NCBI GenBank assembly: GCA_949285905.1
Contig: CASDZV010000065.1
Coordinates: 1-41,376 of the forward strand
Source: an uncultured Spirochaetales bacterium
Lineage (GTDB): Bacteria; Spirochaetota; Spirochaetia; Sphaerochaetales; Sphaerochaetaceae
Length of the DNA: 41,376 nucleotides
Reading direction: 5' to 3'
The notes below the pieces were generated by a model, which was not told the origin of the DNA, did not search any database, and saw only the letters and a program-made list of their open reading frames with translations. Shown here piece after piece: positions 6,635 through 14,928 of this stretch (positions are counted from its first letter, which is position 1; every line of letters begins with the position of its first letter). The position numbers and the translations under genes are program-made.

Positions 6635-8050
6635 GTGAGACGCATTCCCAGGAACCTGCTTATTGCATTGCTTTCAGTTCTGCTGGTCTTCGCAGTCAGC
6701 TGTCAGAGTAAAGCCGACGTGGAGATAGCAACACCTGTTATTCCGGAAGTTGTGCCGGAAGTTATAGAAGAGATTGAACCATCCGTTTCAGAACCTGAAC
6801 AGAAGCCTGCGGCTGCCGAAGCTGTCCCTGAAGTTCCTGTTTCTGTGACATATTCTTATCGTGGATATGAATTGAAACTGGAAGCTTATGACGGCTATGC
6901 GATGGTTTATTATCCAGCTACTGCAACAGAGGATGATGTGGAAGGCTTTTTAAAGCTTGAAGCAGAGAAGTATCAGGTAGAAGATGCCGTGTACAGATTC
7001 GTAAGTGATGGCATTCTCCGCATTGATTACCCTGAAGGAATCAGCGCAGAGGACAGGAAAACACTTGCCGATACGCTTGCAAGCGATCTTATCCAGTATG
7101 TGACTCCAGCTCCTGTTGTTGAGCCAGATACAGCATCTGTATCCCGCTACAGCTATGGAGGTTATGAGCTTGTAGCTGTCATGGCTGCTGGCAGGACATC
7201 TATTGAATATCCTGCTTTCATCTCCAGCGGGGATGTCGAGGCATTCTTTGCATTCGAGAACGCCAAGAATGACTATGCTTCTATCGGCGTTGTTTACAGT
7301 ATAGAAAAACCAGGTAGCGCTGTGCTGACATATCCGGAAACTTATTCAAAGGAAATCGTCAGCAAAGAGCTCGATGCACTTGTGAATGATCTTATCAGCT
7401 ATATTACGGAAGTTCCTGAAGCAGTTGTTGTTCCTGAGATTGAGTTCATAGAAATAGATAAGGTTTACAGCTATGGTGGATATACACTTTCAGCTGTGAT
7501 AATCCCTGGAAGTGTCACCATTTCTTATCCTCAGACAGCAACTGCCGAGGACGTAGAGACATTCATCGCAGCAGAGAATGAGAAGTACGATCTGGGATCG
7601 ATGGGCGTAAGATACACCCTTCCTGAGTCCGGTGTGGCAGTTTTCACATACCCGGAGACTATAGACGCGGAAACAGTGGCGGCCGAGCTCGATACTCTTG
7701 TATCAGATCTCATTGAATATGTGACACCAGCGCCAGCTGTGGTTGAAGTGGTCATGCCTGAGACTGAGCCGGTTGTCAAGGATTACAGCTATGGCGGCTA
7801 TGCGCTCTCTGCAACCATTCTTCCCGGTGTTGTGACTGTTACATATCCATCTGCTGCAACAGAGGCAGATGTAGAGGCATTCATCGCAGCAGAGAATGAG
7901 AAGTACGATCTGGGATCGATGGGCGTAAGATACACCCTTCCTGAGTCCGGTGTGGCAGTTTTCACATACCCGGAGACTATAGACACGGAAACAGTGGCAG
8001 CAGAGCTCGATACTCTTGTATCCGATCTTATAAGCTACATAAGCCTCTGA
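6635..8050 (+). CDS. Lipoprotein with four tandem YSYGGYxL repeat domains
   Basis: A 471-residue secreted lipoprotein starting at GTG 6635, chosen because AAGGAGGA sits 4 bases upstream. The signal peptide ends LLVFAVSC (lipobox VSC). After an acidic Pro/Glu linker come four repeats of about 105 residues, each opening with a YSY(R/G)GYxL strand, then a (I/V)xYPxxx(T/S)xxDVExF segment, and closing with a DLIxYV/I helix. Repeats 3 and 4 are almost identical in DNA (see 7560-8022). The repeated unit is shared with the lipoprotein at 5990. It is probably anchored in the envelope; I know of no named domain for the repeat. Confidence 0.88.
   Translation: MRRIPRNLLIALLSVLLVFAVSCQSKADVEIATPVIPEVVPEVIEEIEPSVSEPEQKPAAAEAVPEVPVSVTYSYRGYELKLEAYDGYAMVYYPATATEDDVEGFLKLEAEKYQVEDAVYRFVSDGILRIDYPEGISAEDRKTLADTLASDLIQYVTPAPVVEPDTASVSRYSYGGYELVAVMAAGRTSIEYPAFISSGDVEAFFAFENAKNDYASIGVVYSIEKPGSAVLTYPETYSKEIVSKELDALVNDLISYITEVPEAVVVPEIEFIEIDKVYSYGGYTLSAVIIPGSVTISYPQTATAEDVETFIAAENEKYDLGSMGVRYTLPESGVAVFTYPETIDAETVAAELDTLVSDLIEYVTPAPAVVEVVMPETEPVVKDYSYGGYALSATILPGVVTVTYPSAATEADVEAFIAAENEKYDLGSMGVRYTLPESGVAVFTYPETIDTETVAAELDTLVSDLISYISL
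7560..8022 (+). repeat. 318-base direct repeat inside the lipoprotein gene
   Basis: The segments 7560-7704 and 7878-8022 are identical apart from a few scattered substitutions (for example GACGCGG versus GACACGG), spaced exactly 318 bases (106 codons) apart. The other repeats of this gene agree only at protein level, so this pair reflects recent duplication or gene conversion. Confidence 0.9.
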
Positions 8051-8071
8051 TAGTTCTCTGTGTTTCTTTAC

Positions 8072-8107
8072 GGCATCCGGTAAGTTTTCCTTCCGGGTGC
8101 CTTTTCT
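8072..8107 (+). terminator. Rho-independent terminator after the four-repeat lipoprotein
   Basis: GGCATCCGG (8072-8080) pairs with CCGGGTGCC (8093-8101), 9 bp with one T-G pair, followed by TTTTCT. Confidence 0.85.
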
Positions 8108-8110
8108 AAT

Positions 8111-8140
8111 TTGATAGTCTTCTTTTCTCTGCTGTGATAT
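8111..8140 (+). promoter_or_regulatory. Candidate promoter for the unknown four-gene module
   Basis: TTGATA (8111-8116) and TGATAT (8135-8140) are separated by 18 bases and lie just after a terminator and 20 bases before the start codon at 8160. The match is moderate. An AAGGGAGG ribosome binding site follows. Confidence 0.45.
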
Positions 8141-8159
8141 CCTGACAAGGGAGGCTTGT

Positions 8160-9428
8160 ATGTCCGGTCATAAAGAAGATGAAGAGAAATTCCATGAAGT
8201 GGATGAAGAGCGTTTTGACGACAAAGAAAACCGCTATTTCCACTTCAATGATGATGATTATTATGACGATGATGCCGAGGAGCCGGATGATGAGAGTTTT
8301 GATGATTTCTCATTGATGGTGGGCTCAATCTTTGAATCGCTTCTGTCGCTTATGCCGAATGACATGCAGGAATATGCGAATAACGCTTTTGATGCGATAT
8401 TGACTGCTGGAAGCGGGCTTCCTGAAGAATCGAATAAAATTCTGAAGCGTCTTAGAAAGCATTCAAAAGGCAAACTCAGTCCTGGCATTCCTCTTATGGA
8501 ATCGCGCAACTACAAGGCGATGGCAGTTGCTGCAATGGATGATCAGAAAGATGACATCCTGAAGAATATAAAGCATGAGAAGAAAGCTCTGGATGAGTTT
8601 GTACGTCTCTATGAATCTGAGGCTGATACAGGTTCCGTCTCTTTTGATGATTATCTGAATGCCCGCTCTGAGAGGTGCAGAGTAAAGAACCTTCTTCATG
8701 AAAGAAAGGGCGCACTTTCTGCGATGATTGTCATTCCGGATGAGCGGGAGTTCAGCATGGAGGAAATTCTGGAAGCGCTTTCTGCTTACTATGATGGAAC
8801 AGACGATGATGAATACGCAGAGTTCTCATATTCATTCCTTTCTGAACACGAGAACTGTATCTGCATCCAGTATAATGATCCTGTTGATTTCAGCCGGATA
8901 ATGGCAATGGCACCGGAGTATATCGAGGAGCCTCTGCCCGATGATCCATATTGCAATAATCCATCAATCTCCGTGATTATCGATGCGGGAAAAGACCTTT
9001 TATCTGCTGCATGGGATCTTGAGCAGGTTACTGCTGCAATCTGTGGACTTTATAGCGGTATTGAATATATGGAAATCAATGATTTTCCAGTCAACCCTGC
9101 ACTGATTCCCCTCATAGTGAAAGAGGCCAGCGATGGGATATTCTGCGATCCCGTGCTTTATGGATATTCACTCAGCTCGGACAGGAAATTCTTCCGTACC
9201 CATGGCATGGATGTGTTCGGATGCCATGATATCGGAATATGTATCGAGAACAGGAAGTATTCCGATGATAATCTGCTGCAGTGGATGTCATCCGCCTCTG
9301 CTATGATGATGAGACATAAGGTGAAGACCGGCGAGGAGATATCAATCTGCGGTGTTGTATTCAGCGCTGAGACATACAAAGATGGGGACAATGACATGAT
9401 TGTTTTAAGGGAGAGTGACAATGAATAA
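8160..9428 (+). CDS. Acidic protein of unknown function, possibly DUF4261-like
   Basis: A 422-residue soluble protein with an extremely acidic, histidine-containing N-terminal 50 residues (runs of D/E such as DDDYYDDDAEEPDDE), then a helical stretch to about residue 180. The C-terminal half begins near SAMIVIPDEREFSMEEILEAL, and its late segment RTHGMDVFGCHDIGI faintly resembles DUF4261 proteins. I am unsure of that family. There is no signal peptide or membrane segment. The product of the next gene has a similar layout, so the two look like divergent paralogues. AAGGGAGG lies upstream, and the stop overlaps the next start by 8 bases. Confidence 0.75.
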   Translation: MSGHKEDEEKFHEVDEERFDDKENRYFHFNDDDYYDDDAEEPDDESFDDFSLMVGSIFESLLSLMPNDMQEYANNAFDAILTAGSGLPEESNKILKRLRKHSKGKLSPGIPLMESRNYKAMAVAAMDDQKDDILKNIKHEKKALDEFVRLYESEADTGSVSFDDYLNARSERCRVKNLLHERKGALSAMIVIPDEREFSMEEILEALSAYYDGTDDDEYAEFSYSFLSEHENCICIQYNDPVDFSRIMAMAPEYIEEPLPDDPYCNNPSISVIIDAGKDLLSAAWDLEQVTAAICGLYSGIEYMEINDFPVNPALIPLIVKEASDGIFCDPVLYGYSLSSDRKFFRTHGMDVFGCHDIGICIENRKYSDDNLLQWMSSASAMMMRHKVKTGEEISICGVVFSAETYKDGDNDMIVLRESDNE

Positions 9429-10449
9429 GAATTCTGCTTCAACTGAAATTCTGGAATGGGGAAAAGAAGCTGCTTCATTGCTTCCGGATGGAATGAAGGA
9501 TGCGGCTCTTCTTGCTTATCAGGCAGTTGTACTTAACCATAATCATGAGTATGCAGCGTCGGCAGAGCGGCTCAGAAAGCTCAGGAGTGTCTCTTATTCA
9601 AGAGAGCCTTATCTCGATATCCTCACCGCCAAGAACGAGTTTGCCTTGGCTGACATGCTGGTCGGCAATGACCCGGGAAGGAGAGGACATATAAGCAGGG
9701 CTAAAGCTGCACTTTCCAGCTATCTTTCCTCAGATACCCATTCCAGACCTGAGTCTGAAATATATGGTGCAGAACTTCTCAAAGCTCGCGCAGATTATAT
9801 CCTTGGCCATCGTAATGGTGTTTTCATGGGTATAGTTGATATACCTGAAGGTGTTTCTGTCAGCAGGGAGAGCATCATCAGAGCTGTAAGAGTGAGGGGA
9901 ATGAAGACAGTCGTCTCTTCAGATACATCAGCTCTTCTTCTCCATAGAGATGGCGGTCTTTTCGCATGTTCTCTGGAGGAGCCTCAGCTTATGGTTGTCG
10001 CAGCAGTTGCGAAAGAAATGGATGTGCTTGAAACTGCAGAGGAGTTCATCACGCTTTCGCACGCTCTGATGACTGCATTCTCTGCCAGATCGTTCTACAT
10101 AAATGGGGTCATGCTCTCTGTAAACGATGTTGATGAAGCTATTGCAGATATGAAAGGAGAGGCTTTTCCTGTCTGGTTCTTTGCCCGTGGATCGGAAGCG
10201 GAAGAGAACGGGAAACTTGTCCTCCATGCAGAAGGTGCTGAAAGCTTTGGCGCAAAAGCAATATGCATTCTCGGTGTGGATCCTGCAGACAGGGAAGAAG
10301 CATCTAATGCGCTCTCTCTGATTCTTGTGTATCATGTCTTCTCCGTCTCTGCACGGAGAACAAAGTCTTTCACTATCAACAATCGTACGTATGATCTTGT
10401 ATCATCGGACAGAAACACAGTCTCATATGCAGTGAGAAAGGAGCAATGA
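9421..10449 (+). CDS. Protein of unknown function, paralogue-like to its upstream neighbour
   Basis: A 342-residue soluble protein. The N-terminal part (about 1-130) is helical, with an AALLAYQAVVLNHNHEYAASAERLRKL stretch that looks TPR-like. From GVFMGIVDIPEGVSVSRESIIRAVR onward it parallels the upstream protein (an IP-x2-3-SxExI segment, then a domain ending in a dense beta stretch), suggesting shared ancestry. ATG 9421 is preferred over the upstream GTG 9415 because AAGGGAG is better placed. It overlaps the upstream stop and ends in an ATGA overlap with the next gene. No catalytic motif is recognised. Confidence 0.75.
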   Translation: MNKNSASTEILEWGKEAASLLPDGMKDAALLAYQAVVLNHNHEYAASAERLRKLRSVSYSREPYLDILTAKNEFALADMLVGNDPGRRGHISRAKAALSSYLSSDTHSRPESEIYGAELLKARADYILGHRNGVFMGIVDIPEGVSVSRESIIRAVRVRGMKTVVSSDTSALLLHRDGGLFACSLEEPQLMVVAAVAKEMDVLETAEEFITLSHALMTAFSARSFYINGVMLSVNDVDEAIADMKGEAFPVWFFARGSEAEENGKLVLHAEGAESFGAKAICILGVDPADREEASNALSLILVYHVFSVSARRTKSFTINNRTYDLVSSDRNTVSYAVRKEQ

Positions 10450-11144
10450 TAAGAATATTCTCAGGGCCTGTATCTGCATATCTGCGTTCTTTTGTGCCAG
10501 AACTTGCTGCAGATTCATTTTCCAGGAAGTGGATTGATACGGTATTTCCTCTTCTGCGTAAAAATGGCGCGCATCCTGAGCCATGGCTTGAAGATCCTGA
10601 ACGTCCTGTTTTCTCAGAGCTGGTCGCACCTGAGTATTTTGAGGCGTTCATTCTGAAGACTGCTTCTGTATATGCTGGCATGCCGATGCTGCAGTCAGTT
10701 CCTCGTGCTTACAGGAGCAGTAAGCATCCGTTAGTTAAAAAGATGAAGGAAGATTGCGATATAATCTGGTCAAAAGTACTCTTCTCACGTTTTTTCATGC
10801 CTTCAAAGGACATCTTCAGCTTCCAGACTATTCTTCCCGAAGAGAAGACGGCAGCATCAACAGCGGCGCTCAGCGAAGCACTGCGGAGAGTGAACAATCT
10901 GGGCTGGAGCGAGGATGCATACACGATTCTTTCCTGGAGCGACAGCGAGAAGAATGAAGGGCGGAATATTCTGCAGAATCTGGATTTTGATGAATATGAT
11001 GTGCGTGGAGAGGAAGCCGCGAAATATGTATACTCTGTGTTTTCTAAAGCATTGCGTTTTTCTCTTTCCGGGGGCACCCCAGTGATGATAGACTTAGCTT
11101 ATGGAGAAGGAAATGGAGTACAATCAGACAGAAGAAAGGCCTGA
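10446..11144 (+). CDS. Hypothetical protein of the four-gene module
   Basis: A 232-residue soluble protein with no signal peptide, membrane segment or motif I recognise. It starts inside the stop of the upstream gene (ATGA), with AAAGGAG just before, so it is almost certainly translated with it. Notable stretches are WIDTVFPLLRKNGAHPEPWL near the N-terminus and LSGGTPVMIDLAYGEGNG near the C-terminus. Its 3' end overlaps the start of the small membrane-protein gene by 44 bases, a long overlap for genes in different frames. Confidence 0.7.
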   Translation: MIRIFSGPVSAYLRSFVPELAADSFSRKWIDTVFPLLRKNGAHPEPWLEDPERPVFSELVAPEYFEAFILKTASVYAGMPMLQSVPRAYRSSKHPLVKKMKEDCDIIWSKVLFSRFFMPSKDIFSFQTILPEEKTAASTAALSEALRRVNNLGWSEDAYTILSWSDSEKNEGRNILQNLDFDEYDVRGEEAAKYVYSVFSKALRFSLSGGTPVMIDLAYGEGNGVQSDRRKA

Positions 11145-11394
11145 GAAGAAAAGCGATGCTGCATTTGTGCTTGGACTGTTATCAATTGTTTTTGTCGTTG
11201 TGTGCCAGATTGTTGGCCTGATACTTGGCATTGTTGGTCTGAAGAAAGCTAAAAAAAGCTCAGATACAGGTTGGGTGCTGAGTGTTATCGGCATTGTCCT
11301 CAATGCTGTCATCATCGCATTTGTCATTATCGGGCTTGTCATAGCAGCTGTTGTTATAGGGTCTGTATTCTCATCCCCTTATTATTACTGGTAA
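11101..11394 (+). CDS. Small DUF4190-like membrane protein
   Basis: A 97-residue protein: a charged N-terminus of about 20 residues, then two membrane segments, FVLGLLSIVFVVVCQIVGLI and a second near VLSVIGIVLNAVIIAFVIIG, joined by a short lysine-rich loop (LKKAKKSSDTGW), ending SSPYYYW. The pattern of glycine-rich helices around a basic loop matches DUF4190-type small membrane proteins. ATG 11101 has no clear ribosome binding site. ATG 11113, with GGAG at 11103-11106, is a good alternative and would shorten it by 4 residues. It overlaps the upstream gene. Confidence 0.7.
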   Translation: MEKEMEYNQTEERPEKKSDAAFVLGLLSIVFVVVCQIVGLILGIVGLKKAKKSSDTGWVLSVIGIVLNAVIIAFVIIGLVIAAVVIGSVFSSPYYYW

Positions 11395-11673
11395 GGTACA
11401 GAGATTCCTGCAGCAGCTACCTGAGATACTCAGTGAAAACAGGGAAAGAAGGTGCGGGGAACTGCATGAAGTCTCTGGCCAGAAGAATACAGGAAATCTT
11501 TCAAGAGACAGTTCTTCTCTCGTTTCTCGAAGGCTGGAAAACTCAAGGGCATGATCGGGGTACAATGATCCAGAACACCGTATAAGGCATACGAACAGGT
11601 GAAATCGGATACAGCCTTTGTGCATTCGCTGCGCTCTGATGAGCAATGGGTTATCTGTTTTCACAATTCTTTT
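11395..11673. other. Intergenic stretch without a recognisable gene
   Basis: I see no convincing coding frame, RNA fold or terminator here. It separates the unknown module from the purine locus. The only clear signals in the gap before ygfK are downstream: the GTTGC direct repeat at 11674 and the promoter at 11699. Confidence 0.5.
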
Positions 11674-11691
11674 GTTGCAGTTTGTTGCGCC
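11674..11691 (+). promoter_or_regulatory. GTTGC direct-repeat site upstream of the ygfK promoter
   Basis: GTTGCAGTTTGTTGCGCC holds two GTTGC units exactly 10 bases (one helical turn) apart and ends 7 bases before the -35 box at 11699, a typical activator position. An 18-base sequence with 16 matches lies on the opposite strand upstream of ygeW (31933-31950), and a weaker version lies before xdhA (19253). Confidence 0.55.
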
Positions 11692-11698
11692 AATTTTG

Positions 11699-11726
11699 TT
11701 GACACCCCATCCTGATAATGTAGAAT
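11699..11726 (+). promoter_or_regulatory. Sigma70-type promoter of the ygfK-ssnA-ygeY operon
   Basis: TTGACA (11699-11704), a 16-base spacer, and TAGAAT (11721-11726). The start codon lies 22 bases beyond, with GAGAGG at 11735-11740 as the ribosome binding site. Confidence 0.75.
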
Positions 11727-11748
11727 CTTAGATAGAGAGGTGCAGTAT

Positions 11749-14700
11749 ATGGCAGATAAGATGCGTCCGGTTCCTTTTTCGTCTTTGCTTGAGCGTGTTG
11801 CGGGTGAACTGAGAAATCATGGGTCGGTGTTCGGTATTGATTCATCCCTTTTCTTCGATGACAGAGGAAAGAAAAGAGTTCGTGTTTTTTCCCAGACATG
11901 CACGACACCTGTCGGTCCCGCAGCAGGACCGCACACCCAGCTTGCGCAGAATATCATTGCATCCTATCTCTCAGGAGCACGCTTTATTGAACTCAAGACT
12001 GTGCAGATCATGGATCATCTCGAAATCGACAAGCCATGTATTGATGCCAGGGATGAAGGATACAATGTCGAATGGTCCACTGAGTTCACGCTTGAGAAAG
12101 CTGCTGATGAGTATATCAAGGCATGGATTATCCTTCATATTCTGGAAGGCGCAATCAAAGGCCACATCCCAGATGAGCCTTCTTTTATCTTCAATGCTTC
12201 TGTAGGTTACAATCTCAGTGGCATCAAGGAAGAGAAGATGCAGCGCTTCATTGATACGATGAAGGATGCATCCGGCTCTGTTTTCTCGGATTACATTGCA
12301 GAAGCATATGCCATTCTTGAAGACAATATCTTTGAAGGGACAATGCTTGAAGGCAGTGCGATGAAGGTGATGAAGGAGCTTGATAAAATCTCTCCTCACA
12401 TCTCTCCATCTGTGACAATTTCCACGATGCATGGCTGTCCGCCAGCTGAGATTGAGTCAATATGCAGCTACATGCTTAAAGAAAAAGGTTTCGATACATT
12501 TGTCAAACTCAATCCGACACTCCTTGGCTATGATGAAGTGCGCCGTATCCTCAATGAGCATGGGTTTGGTTATATCGTCCTGAAACGTGAGAGCTTTGAA
12601 CATGATCTGCAGCTCGCAGATGCAATACCTATGCTTCACAGGCTTACAGAGCTTGCCGCTGCTGAGGGCCGTGGCTTCGGAGTAAAGCTCACGAATACTC
12701 TTGGTGCTGTCAATGATTCAGCTGTCCTGCCGGGAGCTGAGAAATACATGTCAGGCCGTGCGCTCTTCCCGATTTCAATCCGTCTCGCCTCCGTCCTTTC
12801 TGACGAGTTCTCCGGCCAGCTTCCTATTTCATATTCAGGAGGAGCCAGTGCGCTCAATGCTGCTGATATCTTCGAGTGCGGCATCCATCCTATCACGCTG
12901 GCGACGGAGATGCTGCACCCCGGCGGATACGGAAGACTTGCCCAGATTGCATCGCTTCTGGAGGAGAAAGATGGATGGAAGATGGAGTCGATCGACCTTG
13001 CAAAGCTCAGGAATCTTGTAAAATGGGCAGATACAGATCCTGTTTTCCGAAAGAGTCCGACACCAGACCACAGGGCAAAGCTTTCATCGCCACTTCCTCT
13101 TACAGATTGCTTTGTAGCGCCATGTGTTGAATCCTGTCCAATCAATCAGGATATCCCAGATTACATCGCACTTGCAGGTGAAGGGCGCTGGGCAGAGGCA
13201 ATAGGTCTGATTTACCTCAAGAATGCACTGCCTCATATCACAGGATGGATCTGCGATCATCAGTGTCAGAATCATTGTACGCGCCTTGATTATGAAGGGC
13301 CTGTCGCAATCAGGGCAATAAAGCGTCTTGCCGCAGAGAAGGGCATGGAGGAATTCGTCCGCGATATCTGGGAAAAGCCGGAAGGCAGCGCTGATACCAA
13401 AGCCGCAGTCATCGGAGCTGGTCCTGCAGGACTTTCCGCTGCGTTCTTCCTTGCCCGTGCCGGTTTTGACACCTCACTTTTCGAGAAGAGCGGGGATGCT
13501 GGTGGTGTTGTGAAGAATGTGATTCCTGAATTCAGAATCCCATCCTCTGCAGTTGATGCCGATGTTTCTTTTATCAGAGATTCTGGAGTCAGGTTTTTCT
13601 TCAATACAGAGAAGACTGTGAAAGAACTGAAAGATGAAGGGTATGATTATATCTTCATCTCAATCGGAGCCGAGAAAGCCAATGATCCAGGAGTTTCCGG
13701 CAATGGCCCTGTGGAGAGTGCTGTTTCATTCCTTCTCAGAGCAAAGAAGGGAGAGAAGACAGATCTTGGCAGAAACGTTGTTGTAATCGGTGGTGGCAAT
13801 ACAGCAATGGACGCTGCCAGAATGGCAAAACGGACTGAGGGTGTTGAATCTGTTACAGTCATCTACAGGCGTACAGAGAGCGAGATGCCAGCTGACAGAG
13901 AAGAGTATGATGCAGCCGTTTCTGATGGTGTAACGTTCCGTTTCCTTACATCCCCTGCAGATTTCACAGATGGAAAGATCACGCTCCGCCTGATGGAGCT
14001 TGGAGATGTGGATGCTTCCGGCAGACGACGCCCTGTCGATACAGGCAGAACGGAAGTGCTGGATGCAGATTATCTTATCTCGGCAATTGGCGAGAAAGCG
14101 GATAAGGCAGTGCTCGAAAATATTCTTTCCGGGTATGGGGAGGCTGATGGTGTATTCGTCATAGGCGATGCAGCAACAGGTCCGTCAACTGTTGTTCGCT
14201 GTATCGCATCTGCCCGCGATGCTGTCGATAAAGCCATCGATATGGTTTACGCGGCAATAGTGGAAGAAGATGAGGATGAGTGCGAATGCGGCCATAATCA
14301 CGATGATGAGGAGTGTGAGTGTGGTCATCATCATGACGAGGAGTGCGGTTGCGGTCATCATCACGACGAAGAGGATGAGTGCGAGAATGAGACATCCGAT
14401 GCCGATCTCCGTGAAGCTGAGGACAGATTCTTCCAGAATATCATCGGAAAGAAAAGCCGTCTGAAGCCTTCTGTTCCTGAGAGCGATGAGCTCTTTGCCC
14501 GCACAGAGGCGCGGCGCTGTATGGAATGCTCTTACCTCTGTCTCAAATGCGTTGATGTCTGCCCGAACAGGGCGAATATTGGAATAGACCTCAGAGAGAC
14601 AGGACTCTTTGAAGATCCATTCCAGGTTCTGCATATCGATGCGTATTGCAATGAATGCGGCAACTGCGCGACATTCTGTCCCCATTCAGGCAAGCCATAC

Positions 14701-14928
14701 AAAGACAAATTCACGCTCTTCTCACTGATGGAGGATTTCGAGAACAGCACAAACAGCGGATTTATTGTTGAAAATGATGCCGTGACAATCAGGCTTGATG
14801 GCCGTGTCATAAAGGGTGAGCTTACCAGAGATGGCGAGCTGGATGCAGATGTCCCGGAAGAGATAAAAGCAATAATCGAGGAGGTCCTTCTCTCTTATTC
14901 CTATCTTCTTTCGGCTGTGGAGGAGTGA
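11749..14928 (+). CDS. ygfK: YgfK, putative selenate reductase/oxidoreductase subunit, with a Cys/His-rich insertion
   Basis: A large cytoplasmic iron-sulfur flavoprotein (1059 residues; E. coli YgfK is similar) of the selenium-linked Se_ygfK family, found in anaerobic purine/urate clusters. In order: a dihydroorotate-dehydrogenase-like domain (TPVGPAAGPHTQLAQN, STMHGCPPAEI), an Fe-S segment from about residue 456 (CVESCPINQDIPDY), an FAD Rossmann fold near 555 (VIGAGPAGLSAAFFLARAG), an NAD(P) fold near 677 (GGGNTAMDAARMAKR), and C-terminal [4Fe-4S] motifs near 924 (CMECSYLCLKCVDVCP) and 967 (CNECGNCATFCP). Residues about 839-881 are an insertion with three CxCGHxHD units, seven Cys and eight His, that I do not recall from E. 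coli YgfK. ATG 11749 matches the family start. The exact reaction is unsettled. Confidence 0.95.
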   Translation: MADKMRPVPFSSLLERVAGELRNHGSVFGIDSSLFFDDRGKKRVRVFSQTCTTPVGPAAGPHTQLAQNIIASYLSGARFIELKTVQIMDHLEIDKPCIDARDEGYNVEWSTEFTLEKAADEYIKAWIILHILEGAIKGHIPDEPSFIFNASVGYNLSGIKEEKMQRFIDTMKDASGSVFSDYIAEAYAILEDNIFEGTMLEGSAMKVMKELDKISPHISPSVTISTMHGCPPAEIESICSYMLKEKGFDTFVKLNPTLLGYDEVRRILNEHGFGYIVLKRESFEHDLQLADAIPMLHRLTELAAAEGRGFGVKLTNTLGAVNDSAVLPGAEKYMSGRALFPISIRLASVLSDEFSGQLPISYSGGASALNAADIFECGIHPITLATEMLHPGGYGRLAQIASLLEEKDGWKMESIDLAKLRNLVKWADTDPVFRKSPTPDHRAKLSSPLPLTDCFVAPCVESCPINQDIPDYIALAGEGRWAEAIGLIYLKNALPHITGWICDHQCQNHCTRLDYEGPVAIRAIKRLAAEKGMEEFVRDIWEKPEGSADTKAAVIGAGPAGLSAAFFLARAGFDTSLFEKSGDAGGVVKNVIPEFRIPSSAVDADVSFIRDSGVRFFFNTEKTVKELKDEGYDYIFISIGAEKANDPGVSGNGPVESAVSFLLRAKKGEKTDLGRNVVVIGGGNTAMDAARMAKRTEGVESVTVIYRRTESEMPADREEYDAAVSDGVTFRFLTSPADFTDGKITLRLMELGDVDASGRRRPVDTGRTEVLDADYLISAIGEKADKAVLENILSGYGEADGVFVIGDAATGPSTVVRCIASARDAVDKAIDMVYAAIVEEDEDECECGHNHDDEECECGHHHDEECGCGHHHDEEDECENETSDADLREAEDRFFQNIIGKKSRLKPSVPESDELFARTEARRCMECSYLCLKCVDVCPNRANIGIDLRETGLFEDPFQVLHIDAYCNECGNCATFCPHSGKPYKDKFTLFSLMEDFENSTNSGFIVENDAVTIRLDGRVIKGELTRDGELDADVPEEIKAIIEEVLLSYSYLLSAVEE

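Noticed and set aside
7560..8022. CRISPR or other array-like repeat
   Set aside because: There are only two long copies, in frame with the lipoprotein domains and with a 318-base period; no short repeat-spacer pattern exists anywhere in the window that I can see.
11674..11691. A sigma54 (-24/-12) promoter before ygfK
   Set aside because: GTTGC spacing superficially recalls TTGC elements, but the GG of the -24 box is absent and a good sigma70 promoter lies just downstream.
14159..14685. Long minus-strand open frames opposite the YgfK Cys/His insertion
   Set aside because: They mirror the codon bias and the repeat of ygfK and have no ribosome binding site or recognisable protein.
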